DNA from: Trichocoleus desertorum ATA4-8-CV12
GTDB lineage: Bacteria; Cyanobacteriota; Cyanobacteriia; FACHB-46
Length of the DNA stretch: 64,000 nt
Reading direction: 5' to 3'
NCBI GenBank assembly: GCA_019358975.1
Contig: JAHHIL010000006.1
Location: 62,001-126,000 of the forward strand
The position numbers and the translations under genes are program-made. The stretch's first letter is position 1, and each line of letters begins with the position of its first letter. Positions 19,201 to 27,800 of this stretch are shown in pieces. Under the pieces are notes generated by a model. That model saw only the letters and a list, made by a program, of their open reading frames with translations. It was not told where the DNA came from and did no database searches.

Positions 19201-22200
19201 GATCTCACCGATAACGTGAGTGACGTGGATGGTGACGTTCTGACCTTTGCCACAGCAACCAATCCTAGAAATGGGGTAGTCGCTAACAATGGTGATGGGA
19301 CTTTCACCTACACGCCAAATGTTGACTTCTTTCGCAGTGATAGCTTTACCTACACGGTTAATGACGGTAGGGGAGGAACGGCTGCTTCTACAGTTGTAAT
19401 TACTGTGGATAATGTCAATGATGCACCAATAGCTCGCAACGATAGTTTTACAACTAGCGAAGATCCGGGTAGTGTCACTATTCCGAATGTCTTGGCTAAC
19501 GATACCGACGTTGATCGAAATCTCCTCTCTATATCAAGCAATAGTGACCCAACTAACGGCATTGTTGTTAATAACGGAGACGGCACTTTCTCGTACACGC
19601 CAAATGCCGAATTTAACGGCACCGACAGCTTTACTTATGTAGTTGATGACGGTCAAGGGGGTACGGCTGAAGCAACCGTTCTCCTAAGGGTCACACCTCT
19701 TAATGATGCACCGACAGCAACCGCTGAAGATGTCAGTACTGCTGAGGAAACCGCGATCGCGATCAACCTGCTAGATAATGCCAGCGATGTTGATGGTGAT
19801 CCACTAACGTTCTCCGTAGGGACTAACCCTAGAAACGGTACTGTTGTCAACAACAATAATGGAGTCTTTACTTACACACCAAGGCTCAACTTCTTCGGCA
19901 GTGATAGCTTCACCTACCGAGTCAATGACGGTAGAGGAGGTACTGCTTTCGCCACCGTTGGCATTAATGTAGGGGACATCAACGACTCACCAATTGCCAG
20001 AAATGACAGCTTCACAGGCAACGAAGATACAGCGTTCACTTTTAGCGTGGTCGCCAATGACACTGATATTGAAAGTGATGCGTTGACTGTCACTGAATTC
20101 ACAGAAGCTGCCAATGGTACCCTGACAAACAATAATGGCACCTTCATATATCAAGCCAATGAAAACTTCAATGGCTCTGATAGCTTCACCTATGTCATTG
20201 ACGATGGCCGAGGGGGCACAGCGACAGCATCTGTCAATCTCACCATTCGACCCGTTAATGACGCACCAGCAGCCAATAGTGATGAGCTAGTCACCAACGA
20301 AGACACCCTTGGCAACATCAATGTCCTAGTCAATGATAGCGACGTTGATGGCGATACATTTAGTGTCCTCAGCTTCACTCCAGCGACTCGCGGCACAGTC
20401 CGCAACCTTGGTAACGGTAATTTCTCCTATCAACCTCGAACTAACTTCAACGGCTCCGACAACTTCAGCTACACCATTCGCGATAGCAGAGGTGCTACTG
20501 CCACTAGCACTGTCAATGTCACTGTCAACTCGGTTAACGATGCGCCTATTGCTCGTAATGACAGCCTAACGATTAACGAGGATGCTGCAGCTACTCCTAT
20601 TAATATCCTCGTTAATGACACGGATGTTGATGGGGATGCACTGACTGTGATTAACTTCACAGAGGCTACCAAGGGAACCCTGCTCTTGGAGAATGGCGCC
20701 TTCAGCTATCAGCCGAATGCCAATGCTAATGGCACCGATAGCTTCACCTACATCATTGATGATGGTCAAGGCGGCTCTGCCAGTGCCACAGTAAACATCA
20801 CCATTCGCTCCCTCAACGATGCGCCTCTGGCAGCTAACGACAGCTTGACGCTGGACGAAGACACTCTAGGCAGAGTTAACGTCATTGCTAATGACACCGA
20901 TGCAGATAACACCTTCAGCGTCCTCAGCTTCACTCAAGCGGCTCGCGGCACGGTGAGGAACCTGGGCAATGGCAACTTCTCCTATCAACCTCTGACCAAC
21001 TTCAACGGTTCTGATAGCTTCACCTACACCGTCCGAGATGCAGCAGGAGCAACGGCCAATGCCACGGTCAGTGTCGGAGTCAACTCGATTAACGATGCCC
21101 CCATTGCTCGCAATGACACCCTGAGCATCAACGAGGATGCAGCTGTAACTCTAATTAATGTCATTGCCAATGACACCGATGTAGACCGTGACCCCCTCAC
21201 CATCGTCAGCTTCACTGATGCTGGCAAAGGCACCCTGATTGACAACGCCAACGGCACCTTCAGTTATCAGCCGAATGCCAATGCTAACGGCACCGATAGC
21301 TTCACCTACATCATTGATGATGGTCAAGGCGGCTCTGCCAGTGCCACAGTGAACCTCACCATTCGCTCCCTCAACGATGCGCCTCTGGCCGTCAATGATG
21401 CGCTGACCCTAGATGAAGACACCACAGGCAGCATCAACGTCATTGCCAATGACACCGATGCAGATAACACCTTCAGTGTCCTCAGCTTCACTCAAGCGGC
21501 TCGCGGTACGGTGAGAAACCTGGGCAATGGCAACTTCTCCTACCAGCCTCTGACCAACTTCAACGGCTCTGATAGCTTCACCTACACCGTCCGAGATGCA
21601 GCAGGAGCAACGGCCAATGCCACGGTCAGCGTCGGAGTCAACTCGATTAACGATGCCCCTATTGCTCGCAATAACACCCTGAGCATCAACGAGGATGCAG
21701 CTGTAACTCTGATTAATGTCATTGCCAATGACACAGATGTAGACCGTGACCCCCTCACCATCGTCAGCTTCACAGATGCTGGCAAGGGCACCCTGATTGA
21801 CAACGCCAACGGCACCTTCAGCTACCAGCCGAATGCCAATGCTAACGGCACCGACAGCTTCACCTACATCATTGATGATGGTCAAGGCGGCTCTGCCAGT
21901 GCCACGGTGAACCTCACCATTCGCTCCCTCAACGATGCGCCTCTGGCAGCTAACGACAGCTTGACGCTGGACGAAGACACTCTAGGCAGAGTTAACGTCA
22001 TTGCTAATGACACCGATGCAGATAACACCTTCAGCGTCCTCAGCTTCACTCAAGCGGCTCGCGGCACAGTCCGCAACCTTGGTAACGGTAATTTCTCCTA
22101 TCAACCTCTGACCAACTTCAACGGCTCTGATAGCTTCACCTACACCGTCCGAGATGCAGCAGGAGCAACGGCCAATGCCACGGTCAGCGTCGGAGTCAAC

Positions 22201-24627
22201 TCGATTAACGATGCCCCCATTGCTCGCAATGACACCCTGAGCATCAACGAGGATGCAGCTGTAACTCTGATTAATGTCATTGCCAATGACACAGATGTAG
22301 ACCGTGACCCCCTCACCATCGTCAGCTTCACAGATGCTGGCAAGGGCACCCTGATTGACAACGCCAACGGCACCTTCAGTTATCAGCCGAATGCCAATGC
22401 TAACGGCACCGATAGCTTCACCTACATCATTGATGATGGTCAAGGCGGCTCTGCCAGTGCCACAGTGAACCTCACCATTCGCTCCCTCAACGATGCGCCT
22501 CTGGCCGTCAATGATGCGCTGACCCTAGATGAAGACACCACAGGCAGCATCAACGTCATTGCCAATGACACCGATGCAGATAACACCTTCAGTGTCCTCA
22601 GCTTCACTCAAGCGGCTCGCGGTACGGTGAGAAACCTGGGCAATGGCAACTTCTCCTACCAGCCTCTGACCAACTTCAATGGCTCTGACAGCTTCACCTA
22701 CACCGTCCGAGATGCAGCAGGAGCAACGGCCAATGCCACGGTCAGCGTCGGAGTCAACTCGATTAACGATGCCCCTATTGCTCGCAATGACACCCTGAGC
22801 ATCAACGAGGATGCAGCTGTAACTCCTATTAACGTTCTAGCTAATGACACTGATGCTGATGGTGACACTCTAACCATCATCAACTTCACTGATGCGACTA
22901 AGGGAACGCTGCAATTCAATAACGGCACCTTCAGCTATCAGCCGAATGCCAATGCTAACGGCACCGACAGTTTCACCTACATCATCGACGATGGCAATGG
23001 TGGGTCTGCTAGCGCCTCAGTCACTATCAACATCACCTCAATCAACGATGTACCACTGGCTGTCAATGATGCGCTGACTCTAGATGAAGACACCACAGGC
23101 AGCATCAACGTCATTGCTAATGACACCGATGGCGACAGCGACCCAATTACGCTGTTCAGCTTTAGTCAGGCTGCTCGGGGCGTGGTGCGAAATAACAATG
23201 GCGCCATTACGTACACCCCAAATGCGAATACGAGTGGGACAGACAGCTTTACCTACAGCATTACAGATGGAAGAGGTGGCACCTCGACCGGTACTGTGAA
23301 TGTCACGATTAACCCTCTGAATGATGCTCCTCTAGCAGTCAACGACAGCGTGACCACTAATGAAGACACACCAGCAACATTTAATGTGTTTACTAACGAC
23401 ACGGATGTAGATGGTGATTCGCTCATTGTGATCAACTTCACTGATCCTGGTAAGGGGAGCGTCACAAGTACAGGTAATGGTTCCTTCACCTACACTCCGA
23501 ATGCAAATGCCAATGGTTCAGATAGCTTTATCTACATTGTGAATGATGCTAACGGAGGTACGGCGGCAGCTACGGTCAACATCAATATCAACCCAATCAA
23601 CGACCTACCAATCGCTGTGAATGATTCCGTCACTACTAGTGAAGACACCACAGTTACTACCGTCAATGTGTTGCTGAACGATACAGATGGTGATGGTGAT
23701 CTACTAACGATTAGTAGTTCTAGCCAAGGTAGCAACGGAGCTGTTACAGACAATGGCAATGGCACCTTCAGCTATACTCCTAACCCTAACTTTAGTGGCA
23801 CCGATAGCTTTACCTACACCATCTCTGATGGCAGTGGGGGCACAGCTACAGCTACAGTCAACGTTGCGATCGCGGCGGTGAATGACTTGCCGATTACAGG
23901 AACTGACTACTTTATTGTTGGTGAAGGAGTTTCTCGTCCGATTAGCGATGCTAATCTCTTGGCTAACGACTTTGATGATGATGATCTGCAAAGCAGTTTG
24001 AGGATTATTGGCCTTGCTAGTTCCCCAACTAATGGCAGCATTACTCGAAGTAACACTGGGTTCAATTACACACCAAGAGCAAACTTTAATGGCAACGATA
24101 GCTTTAGCTATATCGTTCGTGATGCTCAGGGTGGTACCTCGACAGGTACGGTCAATCTTGTGGTAGCTCGCGACGTTGATAGTCGCTCCAGCTATTCTCT
24201 GAACCCTGACAGTAACATTGAGAACGCCACTACCATTCCTCATGCAAGTATCTTGAACGTAGCAGGAGATGGCACGTTTGATTACTACGCCTTTACTGCG
24301 GGAGGAAGTACAGCAATTCTTGATATTGACTTCGGTGCGAAACCAACAGGGTCGATCGATACGGAACTATTCCTCTTCGATCAAACGGGTGCTCTTGTCG
24401 CTCGAAACGATAATGCTTCGACTGCATTGGGTGCAGGTGGTAGTACATCGGGCCTTGATGCTTATATCAAAGCCAGCAATCTCACAGCAGGTCAGCTATA
24501 TATAGTTGGAGTTGCTCAGAGCGGGGCTGGCTTCTCGGGTGGTCAGATATTTGGTAACCCACCAAATTCTGGCCAAACTTACAACCTTCACATCTCTGTT
24601 GAAGGTCATCCTACATCGGCCTTCTAA
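15679..24627 (+). CDS. Giant tandem-95 (cadherin/Ig-like) repeat surface protein, 2982 aa
   Basis: Probably a secreted or surface adhesin/matrix protein. Residues 1-195 hold four copies of a ~48-residue module with the pattern F-x-E-x-FYL-x-NNPDVA-x-AV-x-x-G-x-F-x-SG-x-x-HF-x-x-x-GQ. From about 200 to 2835 I count 28 domains of 88-97 residues, each with N-D-x-P, then (N/D)ED near its start, ANDTD-like acidic motifs, F-x-YTP, GSDSFTYTI-D-G-x-G and a closing VN; this is the tandem-95/cadherin-like pattern and probably binds calcium. The last ~130 residues (FDYYAFTAGG, DTELFLFDQTG, YIVGVAQSG) resemble a PPC-type beta-sandwich. There is no N-terminal signal peptide and no RTX nonapeptide was seen, so the export route is unclear; type I secretion is a guess. 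A 1651-aa paralogue follows at 24840. Confidence 0.92.
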   Translation: MSLSFSDLFEESFYLANNPDVAQAVQAGSFSSGFQHFIQVGQFELTSAPSRAPSPLFNEAFYLANNPDVAAAVQAGSFSSGFQHFIEAGQFELSDSPTRLPSPIFDELFYLSNNLDVVEAVRSGTFSSGFEHFVRFGQFEVDSRFSRNPSLRYDERFYLDHNPDIAAAVANGSFASGFRHYILFGQAEGRSAVNTPPVIGIDSFSFNEDTISITPNLLTNDSDPNGDRLIISSFTQPGGGSLTNNNDGTLTYTPQPNFSGTDVFSYTISDTYGGIVSNTVTFTVNPINDAPVAGNDAVITNQDTTALINFANLLANDSDIDNNPLTITGVSRQPTNGTLTSGNGSFNYSPQAGFFGSDSFVYTISDGQGGLSSATVNLTVNLVNNPPVAANDSLAINEDTPGTINVLANDTDADRNPLTVTSFSSPTKGSVTNNNGTLTYTPNPNSNGTDSFTYIINDGRTGTSSATVNVTVNPVQDAPIAGNDTITTNEDTPFPFRFTDLTANDVDPDGEQIFLNGFTQPSRGSVVGNGDGTFTYNPAPNFNGTDSFTYSIRDSAGGSTTATVRLTVNSINDIPVATNDVVSATEDTALPISTATLLANDSDADGDPKIITGFSQARNGRVADNGNGFLTYTPGSNFSGSDSFTYTITDGRGATASATVNIAVAPVNDGPPVPGADGVTTNEDTAVLISGTTLLNNDTDPDPGDILSITSVGSPSRGSLTNSNNGTYTYTPNANINGTDSFTYVVSDGNGGTALGVVNLTIVSINDGPPVASPDSVTTDEDVASASFNVLANDTDAEGDLITLLSNTSPANGALTSSSNGTFVYTPRTNFNGTDSFSYTISDGNGGTASTTVRIVVNSIQDPLVANNDAITTNEDTRLSFSSNVLTANDSDGDGDPFSISTFSQPAQGSLSRNGTGAFTYTPNANFNGSDSFTYTIRDNVNGGTASATVNIVVNSANDAPIAVNDAIATNEDTPTLITIDPTLLGNDSDPDGDSLFITGFAQPSRGSLVDQGDGTYFYTPNSNISGTDSFSYTISDGRGGTATGVANITIAPVNDAPTARDDAYTVNEDGRISITGTNGVLRNDTDIDGDRLIVSVSDTNSVQGGTVVVNNNGSFTYQAPTNFSGTDSFTYTAADPSGDTGSATVIVTVNPINDRPTATPDAVTTNEEEAVTIDLTDNVSDVDGDVLTFATATNPRNGVVANNGDGTFTYTPNVDFFRSDSFTYTVNDGRGGTAASTVVITVDNVNDAPIARNDSFTTSEDPGSVTIPNVLANDTDVDRNLLSISSNSDPTNGIVVNNGDGTFSYTPNAEFNGTDSFTYVVDDGQGGTAEATVLLRVTPLNDAPTATAEDVSTAEETAIAINLLDNASDVDGDPLTFSVGTNPRNGTVVNNNNGVFTYTPRLNFFGSDSFTYRVNDGRGGTAFATVGINVGDINDSPIARNDSFTGNEDTAFTFSVVANDTDIESDALTVTEFTEAANGTLTNNNGTFIYQANENFNGSDSFTYVIDDGRGGTATASVNLTIRPVNDAPAANSDELVTNEDTLGNINVLVNDSDVDGDTFSVLSFTPATRGTVRNLGNGNFSYQPRTNFNGSDNFSYTIRDSRGATATSTVNVTVNSVNDAPIARNDSLTINEDAAATPINILVNDTDVDGDALTVINFTEATKGTLLLENGAFSYQPNANANGTDSFTYIIDDGQGGSASATVNITIRSLNDAPLAANDSLTLDEDTLGRVNVIANDTDADNTFSVLSFTQAARGTVRNLGNGNFSYQPLTNFNGSDSFTYTVRDAAGATANATVSVGVNSINDAPIARNDTLSINEDAAVTLINVIANDTDVDRDPLTIVSFTDAGKGTLIDNANGTFSYQPNANANGTDSFTYIIDDGQGGSASATVNLTIRSLNDAPLAVNDALTLDEDTTGSINVIANDTDADNTFSVLSFTQAARGTVRNLGNGNFSYQPLTNFNGSDSFTYTVRDAAGATANATVSVGVNSINDAPIARNNTLSINEDAAVTLINVIANDTDVDRDPLTIVSFTDAGKGTLIDNANGTFSYQPNANANGTDSFTYIIDDGQGGSASATVNLTIRSLNDAPLAANDSLTLDEDTLGRVNVIANDTDADNTFSVLSFTQAARGTVRNLGNGNFSYQPLTNFNGSDSFTYTVRDAAGATANATVSVGVNSINDAPIARNDTLSINEDAAVTLINVIANDTDVDRDPLTIVSFTDAGKGTLIDNANGTFSYQPNANANGTDSFTYIIDDGQGGSASATVNLTIRSLNDAPLAVNDALTLDEDTTGSINVIANDTDADNTFSVLSFTQAARGTVRNLGNGNFSYQPLTNFNGSDSFTYTVRDAAGATANATVSVGVNSINDAPIARNDTLSINEDAAVTPINVLANDTDADGDTLTIINFTDATKGTLQFNNGTFSYQPNANANGTDSFTYIIDDGNGGSASASVTINITSINDVPLAVNDALTLDEDTTGSINVIANDTDGDSDPITLFSFSQAARGVVRNNNGAITYTPNANTSGTDSFTYSITDGRGGTSTGTVNVTINPLNDAPLAVNDSVTTNEDTPATFNVFTNDTDVDGDSLIVINFTDPGKGSVTSTGNGSFTYTPNANANGSDSFIYIVNDANGGTAAATVNININPINDLPIAVNDSVTTSEDTTVTTVNVLLNDTDGDGDLLTISSSSQGSNGAVTDNGNGTFSYTPNPNFSGTDSFTYTISDGSGGTATATVNVAIAAVNDLPITGTDYFIVGEGVSRPISDANLLANDFDDDDLQSSLRIIGLASSPTNGSITRSNTGFNYTPRANFNGNDSFSYIVRDAQGGTSTGTVNLVVARDVDSRSSYSLNPDSNIENATTIPHASILNVAGDGTFDYYAFTAGGSTAILDIDFGAKPTGSIDTELFLFDQTGALVARNDNASTALGAGGSTSGLDAYIKASNLTAGQLYIVGVAQSGAGFSGGQIFGNPPNSGQTYNLHISVEGHPTSAF
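20827..23055 (+). repeat. Tandem 558-bp units alternating A/B (superperiod 1116 bp)
   Basis: Four in-phase copies start at 20827, 21385, 21943 and 22501, spaced exactly 558 bp, each encoding two tandem-95 domains. Copies 1 and 3 carry the LGRVN version and copies 2 and 4 the TGSIN version of the same site, so an 1116-bp pair has itself been duplicated. A diverged fifth start is seen at about 23056. Confidence 0.9.
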
Positions 24628-24656
24628 CCATTTGGAAGCTGTCGTTTTCTAGCCCT

Positions 24657-24697
24657 AACACTGCCTCAACTGCGATCGCAGTTGAGGCAGTGTTTCT
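24657..24697 (+). terminator. 38-bp perfect palindrome with HIP1 centre, probable terminator
   Basis: 24657-24694 is a perfect 38-bp inverted repeat with the HIP1 octamer GCGATCGC at its exact centre. It begins 30 bp after the stop of the 2982-codon gene and runs into a short T-rich stretch. It is best read as that gene's terminator, with a minimal loop formed by the central GATC. Confidence 0.75.
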
Positions 24698-24839
24698 AGC
24701 TAGCTGGCTTTTCTATCCATAATCACAGATCAAAACAGATCAAAATTTTTAGAGCTCCATCGCAAATCTAAACTACGCCTTCAAAGGATTCGATGTAGCA
24801 TCTCTTCATCTTCACTTCACGCTTCAGTAGGTAAATTGC

Positions 24840-27800
24840 ATGAGTCTCAGTTTCAGCGACCTCTTCGAGGAAAGTTTTTATCTCGTCAACAACCCTGATG
24901 TTGCACAAGCAGTCCAAGCAGGTTTTTTTAGCAGTGGTTTTCAGCACTTCATCCAAGCTGGTCAGTTTGAACTCAGCAACAGCCCCAGCCGCGCTCCTAG
25001 CCCCTTGTTTAATGAAGCCTTCTACCTGGCTAATAACCCCGATGTAGCTGCTGCTGTCCAAGCAGGTTCTTTTAGCAGTGGCTTCCAGCACTTTATCCAA
25101 GCTGGTCAGTTTGAACTCAGCAACAGCCCTGCCCGCTTGCCCGGTCCCCTCTTTGACGAGCTCTTCTATTTGTCCAACAACTCGGATGTTGCAGAAGCAG
25201 TTCGCAGTGGCACCTTCAGTAGCGGCTTTGAACACTTTGTCAAGTTTGGTCAGTTTGAAGTCGATTCGCAGTTTAGCCGCAATCCTAGCCTTCGCTATGA
25301 CGAACGCTTCTACCTAGACCATAATCCTGACATTGCTGCTGCGGTTACCAATGGCTCTTTCGCGAGTGGCTTCCGCCATTATCTGCTCTTTGGCCAGCAG
25401 GAGCGCAGAAGTGCTGTCAATACCCCGCCTGTCATCGGTAGTGATAGTCTCACCGCCAACGAAGACACCCTGACCATCACCCCAAATCTCCTGGCCAACG
25501 ACACCGACCCCAATGGCGATCGCCTCATCATCTCTAGCTTTACTCAGCCTGGTAATGGAGTACTAGCCAGTAACGACAATGGAACATTCTCCTATACACC
25601 AAATTTAAACTACGAGGGAATTGATAGCTTTAGTTACACAGTGAGCGATGGCTATGGTGGTTTCGTCAGCAGCACCGTTAGCATCAGCATCAATCCCAGC
25701 CCAGACACGCCGGTTGCAGGTAACGATGCTTTTACCACAGACGAAGATACTCAACTTAGCTTCACAAGTAATCAGCTACTAAGTAACGATTTCGACCCTG
25801 AGAACGATCCCTTCTTTTTTAATAGCTTTACTCAGCCTACAAACGGTACTGTTGAAGGATTGGGTAATGGCACCTTCACCTACAATCCCAAGTCCAACTT
25901 CAACGGCACAGATAGTTTTACTTACACGATTACAGATGGTGACGGCACTACAGTCGCTGGCACCGTTAACCTCACTGTTCGTTCGATCAATGATGTGCCC
26001 ATAGCGGGTAATGATACTTTCACTACCGATGAGGATACGCGAGTCAGTTTCAGTCGAGCTACGTTGTTAAACAATGATACTGACGCTGATGGCAATCCTA
26101 TTTTAATTACAGGCTTTACTCAGCCTCTAAACGGTAGAGTCGTTGACCTTGGAGGCTCCTATACCTACACCCCCAATGCCAATTTCAACGGTTCTGATAG
26201 CTTCACCTACACCATTACAGATGGTCGGGGTGGTAATACAAGTGCGGTTGTCACTCTGAACGTTAACGCGATCAACGATGCACCGATCGCAGGTAACGAT
26301 ATCATTACGACAAATGAGGATACATCTGTTACCTTTAGTCGAGCAAACCTGTTATCTAATGACAGCGATGCTGACCAAGATACCCTTCTAATTACTAGCT
26401 TCTCCCAGCCAGGACGAGGCACGCTGGCGAGTAGTAATGGGACTCTTACATACACACCTACTGCCAACTTTAGTGGCAGTGATAGTTTTACTTATGTTGT
26501 TACCGATGGCAAAGGTAGTTCTACAACTGCTACCGTCGCCCTAGTCGTCAACTCAGTTCAAGATATTCCTGTTGCCAATAATGATGCATTCACGACCAGT
26601 GAAGACACAGAACTACTCATTAGTCCTAGTGATCTCCTTAGAAACGATAGTGATGCAGACCAACAGCAACTGCTAATTAATAGCTTTGGTCCAGCATTAA
26701 ATGGCGTCGTCAGGGATAACGGCAACCAAACCTTTACTTATACTCCAAGCCCTAATTTTAACGGTTCTGATAGCTTCACCTACACCATTACAGATGGTAG
26801 TGGTGGAACCGCAACCGCTACGGTCAACGTCAATGTTACGTCAGTCAACGATATTCCTGTTGCTAATAGTGACGCAGTCACCACGAATGAAGATTCGGTG
26901 GCTTTAATCACTAATGTACTGACTAACGATACAGATGCAGACCAAGACGCGATCGCAATTGTTAGCTTCACCCAGCCCAGTAGCGGCACAGTAGACAGTC
27001 GCAACAACGGCTCATTTAATTACATACCTAATCCTGACTTCAACGGCTCTGATAGCTTCACCTACACCATCAGTGATGGCAGGGGAGGCAGTACCACTGG
27101 CGTTGTCAACATCACTGTTAACGCGGTGAACGACCCACCCATTGCCCTCAACGATACAGCAAGTACCGCTGAAGACACACAGGTCACAATTGTCAATGTC
27201 TTAGCCAACGATAGTGACATTGAGGGTAATACCTTTTTCCTCACCAGTAGTACCTCAGCTGCTAATGGTCAGCTCATTGATCAGGGGAATGGCACCTTCC
27301 GATACACCCCCAACACCAACTTCAACGGCTCTGACAGCTTCACCTACACTATTACAGATAGCAACGGCGGCTCTGCTTCTGCCACAGTCAACATCACTGT
27401 TAGCGCGGTGAACGACCCACCCATTGCCCTCAACGATACGGCAAGCACCACTGAGGACACTGTTGTCACCATCCCTGTCCTGACAAATGACACCGATGCT
27501 GAAGGCAATGCTCTCACGATTGACAACTTCTCCACTCCGACCCAAGGCAGCTTGAGCCAAAGTAACGGCGTCTTCACTTACACGCCCAATGCCAATGCCA
27601 ACGGCTCTGATAGCTTCACCTACACCATCAGTGATGGCAATGGTGGAACCGCCTCTGCCACGGTCAGTGTCACCATCACCCCGGTCAATGATGCTCCCAT
27701 TGCCATCAGCGATACGGCAAGCACCACTGAGGACACTGTTGTCACCATTCCTGTCCTAACGAATGACACCGATGTCGAAGGTAATGCCCTCTCGATTACA

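Noticed and set aside
21409-22443. Minus-strand ORFs of 150-180 codons (21409-21885, 21982-22443, 23704-24243) across the giant repeat gene
   Set aside because: They repeat with the same 558-bp period as the coding strand and are antisense shadows of biased, stop-poor repeat codons; no start signals or family features.
24768-25235. Minus-strand ORF of 155 codons over the start of the second repeat gene, with a similar one at 15637-15930
   Set aside because: Both are antisense to the duplicated N-terminal modules; the similarity is explained by the plus-strand duplication.
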